A program made the position numbers and the translations under genes. From positions 392,362,674 through 392,426,673 of the forward strand of contig CM062289.1 in the NCBI GenBank assembly GCA_031216915.1: a DNA stretch of 64,000 bases. The letters are read 5' to 3'. This stretch comes from Pictodentalium vernedei. Lineage: Eukaryota > Mollusca > Scaphopoda > Dentaliida > Dentaliidae. Positions 11,193 to 19,853 of the stretch are shown here, piece after piece (position 1 is the stretch's first letter; every line of letters begins with the position of its first letter). The notes beneath the pieces are model-generated. The model had not been told where the DNA came from and made no database searches. It saw only the letters and a list, made by a program, of their open reading frames with translations.

Positions 11193-11435
11193 CTGGTAGA
11201 GTGCTGAATTATTTTTGGTCATCAAAATTTGTTCATGTGTCTTTGCCTTGTTACAGTTCATGAGAGAGTGCCAGTGGGCACTCTCTCATGAATTGTAACA
11301 AGGCAAATCCTAATAGACAAAATTATTTAACTTCAAAGGTAATATGAAGCTCATCCTCCAAAAGTGAAGCCTTTAAGCTGAAGCAACTGTATTTCAGAAT
11401 AAAGCCCAAATATGGGCTTCCAGCACTCTACCAGT
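11193..11435. mobile_element. 243-bp MITE flanked by TTAA, with an internal hairpin
   Basis: The inverted ends are CTGGTAGAGTGCTG (11193) and CAGCACTCTACCAG (ending 11435), and both are flanked directly by TTAA. Inside, 11242-11307 is a hairpin with an almost perfect stem of about 30 bp (TTTGCCTTGTTACA...TGTAACAAGGCAAA). TTAA duplications are typical of piggyBac and Kolobok elements. I cannot choose between them. No coding capacity. Confidence 0.75.
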
Positions 11436-11439
11436 TAAA

Positions 11440-12197
11440 AGAATCACAATAATGAATTTTTCCACAAACCATTTCAATTGAAAAGAGGCTAACAAATTAT
11501 TCTGGGCAGCTTTGTCATAAATAAAGATCACATTACTTTAGAAGTATAAATTCATGGTTCACGGCTTTATCATATTTTAAACTAATAAATCCAGGTTTTT
11601 TCAAAAAGTAAACGTATATCTTATTGCAGAGATTTAGTTAGAAATCAAAAGTAACCTGGCTAGATTTTCAGGTTGAAACTTGCACCTTTTAATACGTCAC
11701 ACTGCAACACCCCGAGCTTGTAGTGCATTGTTGGGAAGGTCATTGTTGGAGATGTTCTGCCTCCTCTCTTTGAAAAAATAATTATCTCTTGTTAATTAAT
11801 AAAAAAATTAATTACATGAACCTTTTAGTGGCATTTGAAAGGAAAATAAAACTAAATCAGCCACCCAAGAAACTCCTTAAATATTCATCACTTGAACATT
11901 TCCTCAACATGTTTTCATACAAGAAATGATGCTATTTGTGCTTTTTTTTCTTGCAACTCTGTAAGAACACTAATCGTATTTCCCATCAGTTTGTGAAAAT
12001 TAACTGTTTCTTGTAATCCATGTGTCTGTATATTCTTGATCTCTGATAAGTGAAACTTTCGAGCATTTGTCAAAAATTTGGCAAAATATTTTTTATTGTA
12101 CAATACAGACATTATGTAATGCTAACTATCCGTTAACCCTTTACCCAACATAATGGCCCAAATCGGCCTGCACTATTCACGAAAGTCGCCAATTAAT
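11440..12197. other. AT-rich non-coding stretch to the left of DIRS copy 1
   Basis: No gene is recognised. The last 80 bases (TTTACCCAACATAATGG ... ATTCACGAAAGTCGCCAATT) resemble the leader of the palindromic repeat family found at 19334, 51250-52190 and 54755. DIRS copy 1 therefore appears to sit inside such a unit. Confidence 0.4.
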
Positions 12198-12399
12198 ATT
12201 TTTATACTGTACCAATGACCCAGACTTAGCTGGTGCTAACTCTAACAAAACCAGGGCCAAACACAAATTTTGCCCCCCAATCCCCAAAATTTGCATCCAA
12301 AACAAAAAGAAATCATGTCCTAAAGGACCTCCATACTACGCCTCTACTGCGCATGCGCAGTGACGCAGTCGTCCCGAAATTGGCGCCAATTATCATTCT
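12198..12399 (+). repeat. left inverted terminal repeat, DIRS copy 1
   Basis: It runs from ATTTTTATACTGTACCAATG to AATTATCATTCT. It is the complement of 19092-19319 except for the outermost bases, where the right repeat is longer by about 26 AT-rich bases. In DIRS elements this terminal repeat serves as promoter region and, with the internal complementary region, as part of the template for circular DNA synthesis. Confidence 0.93.
12346..12390. promoter_or_regulatory. putative promoter core: NRF-1-like palindrome plus GGCGCC/CCAAT dyad
   Basis: ACTGCGCATGCGCAGT (12346-12361) contains the palindromic GCGCATGCGC consensus of NRF-1/alpha-Pal. Eighteen bases on is ATTGGCGCCAAT (12379-12390), a dyad that combines an E2F-like GGCGCC core with CCAAT boxes on both strands. 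The pair recurs in the terminal repeats of the other copies. Factor binding is inference from the motifs. Confidence 0.45.
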
Positions 12400-13284
12400 C
12401 TGTTTGGCCCTTCATCAGTCAACATCTCACTGATCTTTGTGCTTGTAAATCTCAGTTTAAAGGATGCCAGACACGTAATTTTTGGAGAAAATGTGATTCT
12501 AAGGAGGATAGAAGGAGGAGAGGAAAAAGAAGTGGCAAAAAATAATCAGGGCTGTACTTAGAATTTTTTGATGAAATTATGTTAAGTTGCCTATTTTCGA
12601 GGCATGGGCCTCTTGTTGTCATTCTTGCTAATTGTTGCACTGCTTATTCAGTGTTTCCTCTCCCCTAGCCTTCTAAAGTCCCCCCTGGCAATTCTCCCAT
12701 GCTTTTGGCATATTTTTGAGAAATTTCATTTCTAAAATTTCCTGGGAGAGTTGCTTGGTTACAGAATGTTTTCTGTTATTTTCCCCATAGTTACGTTTTC
12801 ACCCATGGGTGTATAACGTTTGTGTTCTGCATCTTCCATCTGATGTTCTACAGATTCTCCCCTGGGAGTCTCTGTTTTGCATCAGATAGAGTGTAATTGA
12901 TGACTGATTCCGGGCCAGTTTTTTCAGTGCCTGGAGTCATGTTTTCTAGTGTGTTTACACTGTTTGTTTTCATTGGCAACAGCCTTTTTTGAGGGGGGCT
13001 GTTTGCCTTTGTGGTAGTTTATCTCATTATAAGATACATTTATATTATCCGAAAGTGTCTCATTAATTATTTTATATAAATTTAAAATTTTTGACCACAC
13101 TTTGCCATCGGATCCATCGGGGCTCAACGTTACTTTTCAGCAACTTGGGCTTCTCTGAAAAAATATTTTTTCAAAATTATTTTGTTTTGCAATTGTTTTT
13201 TCATTTATTAATGGATCATGTTATTATGTATCTTTGTGTCAGGGGTTTTTGCGAGTAACTAGGACTTATTGTTGTTCTTTCACA

Positions 13285-15386
13285 ATGAAGGGACGTTGTT
13301 CAAATTGTAATAGGAAGAAATCTTCCTCTGACTTTCATGATCATTGTATTAATTGTAGTCAGTGTTCTCGCATTAATCCCTGTCCTATATGTGAACATTG
13401 GGATGAGAAACATTGGAAACGTGTGTCACGATATGTTGTTTCTGGAGAAAGGGCGATGCCGGCTCTTTCTCCACAAGGTCACTCTACTCTCTCAGTTTCT
13501 ATTTCAGAGGAACCAGAACAGGGTGATGTTTCCATGTTATCTTCTTCAAGTGTGCGTCCATCGTCACAAATGAATTCAGAGCTAGCGGCAAAAGTGCTCA
13601 TGGAGATTAGACAAATGTCGTCTGCTAGCTCGCCCGGTGTAGCGTCCATTCACCGAATGGTTTGGCAGCCGGGTTCGTCCGATGCGGTCCAAGAGGAAAT
13701 TTTGGGTGATGCGAGCACTATAAACATAATAGATGCACACCCAGTGACGGCGGATAGTAAGCGAGAACGGAGGACGCCTTTTAGTCCGGTTCCTAGCTCG
13801 TCCAGGTCCAGCCGGGCCGCGAGCGAGAGAGGTCCCTCTCTCGTACAACAACATCTGGGACCAGATGTTGTGGTACAAAATGTGTCTTTAGCGGAGCATA
13901 CGTCCGTCGCTCGGGATGCTCCGTTGTATAAGCAGTCCGCAGAGACTGTTAAGGCTTCCTCTTCTCGTCAGCGCACACGACCGCACCTAAGTGCGTGACC
14001 GCCGATATATTACCAGCTTCGCCGATGAAGGATTCTTCGGCGACCAGGTCACACCATCCGGCAGCCAGGGATTCGAGACCGATGGACTCCGGACGTTCGC
14101 ATAGGAAAAGTATGCGGGAGCCATCTGATGCGGAGCTGCCCTCGGCGAAGCAGCGAAAGACTGCGCCTCCGCAGGTCTCGACGCCGGACATTCTTGTGCA
14201 GATAGCACAGCTTATCGCAGCATCCCAGCAGCGGACAGAAACGGTGTCGGATCGAGAATTATCCGACGGCGCTGGGTCGGTACGCTCCGCCGAAGCATCG
14301 GGGGCGGACAGCCGGGAACATCGTGAGGTCCGACCGGATGGTGAAAGGGATACGGATGACTTGGAGCTATCCCTTTCGGAACAACATAAAGCTGCCGTGG
14401 ACTTCATCCGGCACTTTCTCCCTCAAGTTGTTCCGTCGGGCCAGACTGCTGCGCTTCCGGACAAGAGAATTATAGCGTCATTGGACTCTGAATTTTTTGA
14501 GCGGTTCAGGGACATCGCTCCCGAGTTTCCGTCGCAGTCCAATAATGTTGCTAGAACATTTGAATTATTGAACGACGCTATATTTAAACTTGCTTCCAGG
14601 ACGGGGAAAGCAGGTTTCTTGTCCGCTAATACTCTCAACCTGCCTTTCATTAATGCAAGGAATAAATTCGATACGGCAGGACAGGGTATACCGAGAGTTC
14701 CTCTGCGTATGGACGACGAGGCGGAATACTTAGAGCTATCATTACCGTCGTCAGCTTCTATTCCAACCGCGGTGTTGGAAACAGCTATTGCGTCTAACAG
14801 AGCCAATTTAGATGCCTTATCTTACGCAGATCACCTTACTAAGGCGTTATCACTGCGCCTTCAAGGGGAAGAGTTTCAGGATATACAATCCTCTTTAAGA
14901 CTTCTTTCAAGGGCAGTAGCTTATTCCACGTGTAACTCCGCCCTTTCAGTGGCAAATCTGGAGTTGGTTAGACGTGACGCAGCCCTAGCTACATCCACAC
15001 TAGTGGATTCTAAGGTGAAGAACTCTCTTAGAGTCGCTTCGGTCTCAGGAGAACTTCTCTTTGACGGCAAGCTTTCCGCTATTTATGATAAAATTAAAAA
15101 GAAAGCTAATGATTCTCTGTTGTTCAGATCGGCTCCTAAAAAGTCGGATACAGCAGACACGAATAAGACAGGCACTTCTGGGTCTAATGCGCCCAAGAGA
15201 GGTTCCTATAGAGGTTCCGGTGCGTCCTCTTGGTCTTATTCGAGAGACCGTCAGGATAGCGACTCTCGTTCGGGACGTCCTTCAGGCCGGGACAATCGGT
15301 CGGACGCCCCGAGGTCGACGAGGCGAGGTGCGGGTCGTGGAAGACGTGGTTTCTCCTACCGCAGGCCTCGCAGGTCCAGGAGGTGA
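13285..15386 (+). pseudogene. gag: DIRS gag, one frameshift (copy 1)
   Basis: The probable start is the ATG at 13285, in CACAATGAAG, which is conserved in copy 3 and has an equivalent in copy 2. The first 40 residues form a Cys/His cluster (C5-x2-C8, H18, H20-C21-x2-C24-x2-C27-x5-C33-x2-C36), probably zinc-binding. A Ser-rich middle follows, then a conserved segment around FFERFRDIAP and the helix-rich region with LSLRLQ, and an Arg/Gly-rich tail (RRGAGRGRRGF). The total would be about 700 residues. Gag should form the retroelement particle and bind its RNA. A single-base loss near 13988 (CACCTAAGTGCG, against CACCTTGGCTGCG in copies 2 and 3) shifts the frame. The second part continues open from 13995 to 15386, so decay is recent. 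The tail overlaps the start of the RT frame. Confidence 0.85.
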
Positions 15387-17376
15387 TGGCTTAAACCTCT
15401 ATCGCGTTCCGGTTGGCGGAAGGTTGTCGAGTTTTTCACAAGAGTGGGCGTTGATTACGGACGACCCTTGGGTGAGAGGAGTGACTTCGGAAGGTCTAAA
15501 GATATCCTTCAAACGAAAGCCTCCATTAACTCGAAGTCCAAAGTGGACTCATCTTCCGTCAAATCCACAGAAAAGAGACGCTCTGTTATCAGAGGTGCAG
15601 TCTCTTTTAATGAAGAACGCGGTAGAGGTCGTAGAAAACCAGGAATCTCTGGGATTCTACAGCCATCTGTTTCTGGTTCCGAAACCAGACGGCTCGTTCC
15701 GTCCAGTCATAGATTTGAGCTGGATAAACAAGCTGATCGTCGCTCCGAAGTTTTATATGGAGACGATTCGATCGGTCAGAGCGAGTATTCAGGTGAACGA
15801 TTATGCAACGAGCATAGATCTCAAAGATGCGTACTTTCACGTCATGGTACATCCGACATTCCGAAAGTATCTACGCTTTGCAGTCCTGGGAGTGGTGTAT
15901 CAATTCCGGGCGATGTGGTTCGGATTGAATCTAGCACCCTGGGCTTTCACTCGGGTAATGAACTCGGTAATGATCTACTTCCGAGCTCATTCGTCTGCGG
16001 TAACGTCGGCCTACCTGGACGACATTCTTCAGAGGTACGGCAACGAGTTAACGCTTCAGAACGATGTTCAGAATCTTCTTCTATTGCTCCGACGTCTCGG
16101 TTTTATAGTAAACGAGGAGAAGTCGGATCTGGTGCCGTCCAAGTCATTCACTCATCTGGGAATGAGCTTCGAGATGCACAACAATCTCGTTCGTCTGCCG
16201 TTAACCAGAGCGAAATTAGTCAGTTGTTACGCTCGCTATTGTCTGCACGCAGACAAAGTCACGGCGAGAGAATTTATGAGACTGATAGGTCTGTGCGGAG
16301 CCGCCGCGGATCTCATTCCGATGGGGCGGCTACGCACATGTCCTCTTCAAATTTTCCTGACTCAGAATTGGAGTGTGAAAATTCATTCGCTCGATGTAGA
16401 CGTTCTCTTGTCAGATCAAGTGAAACAAGAGATTCAGACTTGGGCAAACATTCAGTGGTTAACTCAAGGAGTTCTGCTGCAGTTGCCGGATCCGAGTTTT
16501 ACCGTTATGACGGATGCCAGTCAAACAGGTTGGGGTGCATCATTAATCCCAACGGATTCGAGATGCCAGGGTCTTTGGGATCCGCAATTCCTCTGCAAGC
16601 ACATAAACATCAAGGAAATGATGTCAATTTGGCTTGCGTTACGTCACTGGATGGACATTATTCACGATGCTCATGTCCAAATCCTATCCGACAATACGAC
16701 AGTAGTGGCGTATATACGGAATCAGGGAGGCACTCATTCAGTTCCGTTGTTCAATCTAACGGAAAGAATCCTTCTGTTTGCGTTAGAACATCACGTTCTT
16801 CTTTCGGTCCGTCACATACCGGGTCGTCTGAATGTGCTAGCAGACTCCCTTTCACGAAAGGGTCGCTTGTTGCCGTCGGAGTGGACTCTCAACAAACAAG
16901 TATTCAATCAGATTTGCTACCAATGGGAACGGCCAATGATAGACTTATTTGCGACACATCTCAACAATCAGTTGCAGACGTATGTGTCTCTGTGTCCGGA
17001 TCCAAGAGCATTTGCAGTAGACGCTCTGTCGATCCCTTGGGACGGAATGATAGGATATGCGTATCCTCCAGCGCCGTTAATTCAACAAGTATTGCTAAAG
17101 ATAAAACAATCTCAATGCAAGATTCTGTTGGTAGCATCTCTGTCGCCACAGAGACCGTGGATAAATCTACTCAGGTGTCTGTTGTGGGACCTACCGCGGA
17201 AGCTTCCTCCACGAGAGGATCTTCTTTCGCAGGGGAAATCGCGCCAACTCCATCACAACCCGCAAGGTCTCAACCTTCACGTTTTTCCGTTGTGCGGTCC
17301 TTCTTGCATGGCAAGCACTTTACAGGACGAGCAGTGGACGCGATTTCTAACTGTAGGAGGACCTCCTCTTCGCTAA
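15187..17376 (+). CDS. DIRS reverse transcriptase-RNase H (copy 1), intact
   Basis: The frame is open from 15061. I prefer the ATG at 15187 (MRPREVPIEV), which copies 2 and 3 share, giving 729 residues. The RT domain has FLVPKPDGSFRPVIDLSWIN, the SIDLKDAYFHV palm motif, FGLNLAPWAFTRVM and the catalytic YLDD at residues 276-279, all intact. RNase H follows with TDAS (D443), E477 and SDN (D502). The C-terminal block with DLFATHLNNQ and YAYPPAPLIQQVL is the region typical of DIRS pol proteins that some annotate as a Dam-like methyltransferase. I do not see enough to claim activity. The protein makes the element's circular DNA. It overlaps the gag tail in a different frame and overlaps the YR frame for about 1.9 kb. 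All key residues are present. Confidence 0.93.
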   Translation: MRPREVPIEVPVRPLGLIRETVRIATLVRDVLQAGTIGRTPRGRRGEVRVVEDVVSPTAGLAGPGGDGLNLYRVPVGGRLSSFSQEWALITDDPWVRGVTSEGLKISFKRKPPLTRSPKWTHLPSNPQKRDALLSEVQSLLMKNAVEVVENQESLGFYSHLFLVPKPDGSFRPVIDLSWINKLIVAPKFYMETIRSVRASIQVNDYATSIDLKDAYFHVMVHPTFRKYLRFAVLGVVYQFRAMWFGLNLAPWAFTRVMNSVMIYFRAHSSAVTSAYLDDILQRYGNELTLQNDVQNLLLLLRRLGFIVNEEKSDLVPSKSFTHLGMSFEMHNNLVRLPLTRAKLVSCYARYCLHADKVTAREFMRLIGLCGAAADLIPMGRLRTCPLQIFLTQNWSVKIHSLDVDVLLSDQVKQEIQTWANIQWLTQGVLLQLPDPSFTVMTDASQTGWGASLIPTDSRCQGLWDPQFLCKHINIKEMMSIWLALRHWMDIIHDAHVQILSDNTTVVAYIRNQGGTHSVPLFNLTERILLFALEHHVLLSVRHIPGRLNVLADSLSRKGRLLPSEWTLNKQVFNQICYQWERPMIDLFATHLNNQLQTYVSLCPDPRAFAVDALSIPWDGMIGYAYPPAPLIQQVLLKIKQSQCKILLVASLSPQRPWINLLRCLLWDLPRKLPPREDLLSQGKSRQLHHNPQGLNLHVFPLCGPSCMASTLQDEQWTRFLTVGGPPLR

Positions 17377-18332
17377 ACTATGCGGCTAAGTGGAAGGTTT
17401 TTCGTCGTTGGTGTAGGGATCATTCTGTAGATATATTTGATCCCTCTATACCAGACATTGCAAACTTTCTAGTATACTTGTTTGACGAAATCAAACTGCA
17501 GCCTGTTACTATAAAGGGTTATAGATCTATGTTATCTGATACCTATGCACATCATGATAGTTTACAAATTGGATCTAATGTCTCTTTATCGAAGTTGGTT
17601 AGAAACTTTTCGATAAATAGACCCAGAACTCTTAGATTAATTCCTAAGTGGAATTTAGCTTTGGTTCTCCTTAAATTGAAGGAAAAGCCATTTGAACCTC
17701 TTGGGACAGTAGATTTCAAATTCTTATCTTATAAGACAGCTTTTCTCTTAGCTTTCTCTTCTGCTAGAAGAGTCAGTGAGCTTCATGCACTATCGGTGGA
17801 TGATTCTCATTATCGTAGTGTTGGGAACGCTATCACCTTCACTACTAATGTGGGTTTTTTAGCTAAGAATCAGGCTCCTAATAAATATCCGGAACCTATT
17901 GTTATTAAGGCTCTTCCGTCTTCAGACGGGCGTAGGCCTTTACTCTGTCCTGTTAGAGCACTACGTATCTATAAACAGAGATCTCAGTTTATCAGAAAGG
18001 GACGGAAACGTTTCTTTCTGTCTTTGATGCCTAATAGAAAGGACATTTCAGTCCATTCTATTGCTAGATGGATTCAGTTAACTATCCGTACTGCTTATGA
18101 AGATTTATCTTCTTCTCAGCAGTCTGTGCTTAAGATTTCTGCTCATGAAGTAAGAGCTCTTTCTACTTCCCGGGCTTATGCTAATAGTGTTGCTATTACA
18201 GATTTAATGAAGGCTGCTTATTGGTCTCAGCCATCCACATTTACGAATTTTTATCTAAGAAATATTGAGTCCATTTCTGGAGACCTGCATTGTTTAGGTC
18301 CGTTATCTATTGCTCAGAATGTCGTCCACTAA
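15444..18332 (+). CDS. DIRS tyrosine recombinase frame (copy 1), intact, overlapping RT
   Basis: One uninterrupted frame of 962 codons starts inside the RT gene in the -1 frame. The recombinase domain is the last third, from about 17340. Catalytic residues are visible: Arg in ARRVSEL (17769-17771), HxxR in SAHEVRAL (18144-18155), AAYW further on, and the nucleophile Tyr in NFYLRN (18252-18254). It integrates the circular element DNA by site-specific strand exchange, so no integrase or target duplication is needed. The upstream overlap encodes a Ser/Arg-rich sequence that may be only a by-product of RT coding, or may be translated. The true start is unknown. One odd substitution is STSRAY, where the other copies have STSWAY or STSWVY; it lies outside the catalytic residues. 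It could still be functional. Confidence 0.9.
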   Translation: MGVDYGRPLGERSDFGRSKDILQTKASINSKSKVDSSSVKSTEKRRSVIRGAVSFNEERGRGRRKPGISGILQPSVSGSETRRLVPSSHRFELDKQADRRSEVLYGDDSIGQSEYSGERLCNEHRSQRCVLSRHGTSDIPKVSTLCSPGSGVSIPGDVVRIESSTLGFHSGNELGNDLLPSSFVCGNVGLPGRHSSEVRQRVNASERCSESSSIAPTSRFYSKRGEVGSGAVQVIHSSGNELRDAQQSRSSAVNQSEISQLLRSLLSARRQSHGERIYETDRSVRSRRGSHSDGAATHMSSSNFPDSELECENSFARCRRSLVRSSETRDSDLGKHSVVNSRSSAAVAGSEFYRYDGCQSNRLGCIINPNGFEMPGSLGSAIPLQAHKHQGNDVNLACVTSLDGHYSRCSCPNPIRQYDSSGVYTESGRHSFSSVVQSNGKNPSVCVRTSRSSFGPSHTGSSECASRLPFTKGSLVAVGVDSQQTSIQSDLLPMGTANDRLICDTSQQSVADVCVSVSGSKSICSRRSVDPLGRNDRICVSSSAVNSTSIAKDKTISMQDSVGSISVATETVDKSTQVSVVGPTAEASSTRGSSFAGEIAPTPSQPARSQPSRFSVVRSFLHGKHFTGRAVDAISNCRRTSSSLNYAAKWKVFRRWCRDHSVDIFDPSIPDIANFLVYLFDEIKLQPVTIKGYRSMLSDTYAHHDSLQIGSNVSLSKLVRNFSINRPRTLRLIPKWNLALVLLKLKEKPFEPLGTVDFKFLSYKTAFLLAFSSARRVSELHALSVDDSHYRSVGNAITFTTNVGFLAKNQAPNKYPEPIVIKALPSSDGRRPLLCPVRALRIYKQRSQFIRKGRKRFFLSLMPNRKDISVHSIARWIQLTIRTAYEDLSSSQQSVLKISAHEVRALSTSRAYANSVAITDLMKAAYWSQPSTFTNFYLRNIESISGDLHCLGPLSIAQNVVH

Positions 18333-18934
18333 ACAGTTGCAACTATAGTTATGCAGGCTTTCTGTTCCGGCAGTGACTCCGTCCGGCTGCCCTCTTCGCT
18401 CTGGGCTATTTGACCCGGGGCAAGGGGAAGGGGGGGGGGGGGTGTTCCCTTAGGTCACCTGCTTTATAGTGAAAAGCAAGGGAATGCCTCCTCCAAGTCA
18501 GTATTTCTGAGTCGCTTCCGGGATGGTTTTAAAGTGTAATATTAATGTTTAAATTCATTCATGTCTTATTTTTAAAGTGTAGCTCGGTGTGAAGCATTTG
18601 TATATGTCAAGTGTCAAACAGGCTTTAATATACAATACTCGGACACTTTTAAATGATTATAAAGAGTCTCAATTCTCTGGACTACTTTATTTATTGGCTT
18701 GCTTTAAAAATAATTAGTATAAGGGTTATACTGGATGTTAATAGAGAACATGAATGTTATTGTGCTCAATTATTAAGGGTAGCGTATCTTTCTAATTTAA
18801 TATTAATTAAGAAAGATACATGTAAAGCCTAATACTCCTTTTCTCCTTAAGGGGTTACCTCTTTACTATATAGTTGAGCTTATTGGATTTTCCTCTATGT
18901 CCTAGGCCCTCCAGCCTGTTTACTATTCAGCTAA

Positions 18935-19016
18935 GTCTGGGTCATTGGTACAGTATAAAAATGTTAAAAAATTTATAGTAATTTATATATTTTTTATACT
19001 TACCAATGACCCAGAC
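18935..19016. repeat. internal complementary region, DIRS copy 1
   Basis: The left half (GTCTGGGTCATTGGTACAG to TATAAAAAT, ending 18962) is the complement of the element's left terminus at 12198. The right half (GTTAAAAAATTTATAG to TACCAATGACCCAGAC) is the complement of its right terminus at 19319. The boundary 18962/18963 is therefore the predicted circle junction. This is the defining DIRS architecture. Confidence 0.93.
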
Positions 19017-19091
19017 GGGGATGGCCCTCCCTGGAGTTGGGAACTCTTGCCTCCCCGCTGAGTACATAGCGCTGACCAGGCACTGCCAGTA

Positions 19092-19319
19092 AGAATGATA
19101 ATTGGCGCCAATTTCGGGACGACTGCGTCACTGCGCATGCACAGTAGAGGCGTAGTATGGAGGTCCTTTAGGACATGATTTCTTTTTGTTTTGGATGCAA
19201 ATTTTGGCGATTGGGGTGCAAAATTTGTGTTTGCCCCTGGTTTTGTTAGAGTTAGCACCAGCTAAGTCTGGGTCATTGGTAAGTATAAAAAATATATAAA
19301 TTACTATAAATTTTTTAAC
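19092..19319 (+). repeat. right inverted terminal repeat, DIRS copy 1
   Basis: It runs from AGAATGATAATTGGCGCC to ATAAATTTTTTAAC and carries the NRF-1-like motif as GCGCATGCaC. Near the outer end, CATTGGTAAGTATAAAA resembles a strong splice donor on the + strand. Confidence 0.93.
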
Positions 19320-19333
19320 TTTCATTATTTTAT

Positions 19334-19410
19334 GTCTCAAAAACATAGGTTATGACCCCTCTTTGGAACAAGCTCATTCCAATGAGAGGTCATAACCTAT
19401 GTTTTTAGAC
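19334..19410. repeat. palindromic repeat unit (ATAGGTTATGACC family), unit A
   Basis: The left arm GTCTCAAAAACATAGGTTAT and the right arm ATAACCTATGTTTTTAGAC pair over about 30 bp around AAGCTCATT. It directly abuts the right end of DIRS copy 1, so the element interrupts this repeat. Confidence 0.8.
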
Positions 19411-19577
19411 AAAAAATGAAAAAAATTCGTTATTCAAGAATTTTGTTTGCAAGTGTTGCCTGCTTTTCATGTTAGGTAAAGGGCTAATACAGACAGTAAA
19501 GACTAGAGATTGACAACATCAGAAAAGCATAAAATTATAAATGTGATCAGTATTTGTAACACTCATATTTTGTGTGA

Positions 19578-19739
19578 GATATAGAGGATATGGAATGAGT
19601 GTTTTTCTCATATAATATTTATGAAACGAGTCTAAGAATTTTCCGTTTTGGCGAGCCTCTGGCGAGCCCAAATGGAAAATTCGGACGCATTTCATAAATA
19701 TTATATGAGAAAAACACTCATTTCATATTCTATTTATCA
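19578..19739. mobile_element. 162-bp foldback MITE
   Basis: Two long arms pair: GGAATGAGTGTTTTTCTCAT...ATTTATGAAA against TTTCATAAAT...ATGAGAAAAACACTCATTTC. Pairing extends inward through GAATTTTCC/GGAAAATTC and GGCGAGCC. Almost the whole unit can fold into one hairpin. It has no coding capacity. The flanks are too AT-rich to call a target duplication. Confidence 0.75.
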
Positions 19740-19853
19740 AATGACACACACACGCACAAATTAGCCACTTAGTATGACTTTTTAACCCATCACCTAACTT
19801 GAGTTGCAGACGGCACTTGGAAAAAACATCCTCGTATAACTAAAAAATTTCAT

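Larger units (their letters stand above)
12198..19319 (+). mobile_element. DIRS copy 1: nearly intact DIRS retrotransposon
   Basis: This is a complete 7.1-kb element: left terminal repeat, leader of about 0.9 kb, gag, RT/RNase H, overlapping tyrosine recombinase, 3' UTR with a G-run, internal complementary region and right terminal repeat. There is no target duplication, as expected for YR-mediated insertion. The only coding lesion I see is one frameshift in gag near 13988. It is the best-preserved member in the window and is sense to the NUP160 exons. The flanks are parts of a palindromic host repeat. Confidence 0.95.

Noticed and set aside
13949..14407. Antisense open frame over DIRS gag, and similar ones at 14423-14806, 15607-15852, 35953-36336 and 37137-37382 on the - strand
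   Set aside because: They mirror gag and RT codons on the opposite strand and recur only because the copies are similar. No homology of their own.
16870..17250. C-terminal pol block as a proven Dam-type adenine methyltransferase
   Set aside because: The DLFAT/YAYPP block is conserved in DIRS pol, but I cannot see a convincing DPPY motif or cofactor-binding motif, so no activity is claimed.
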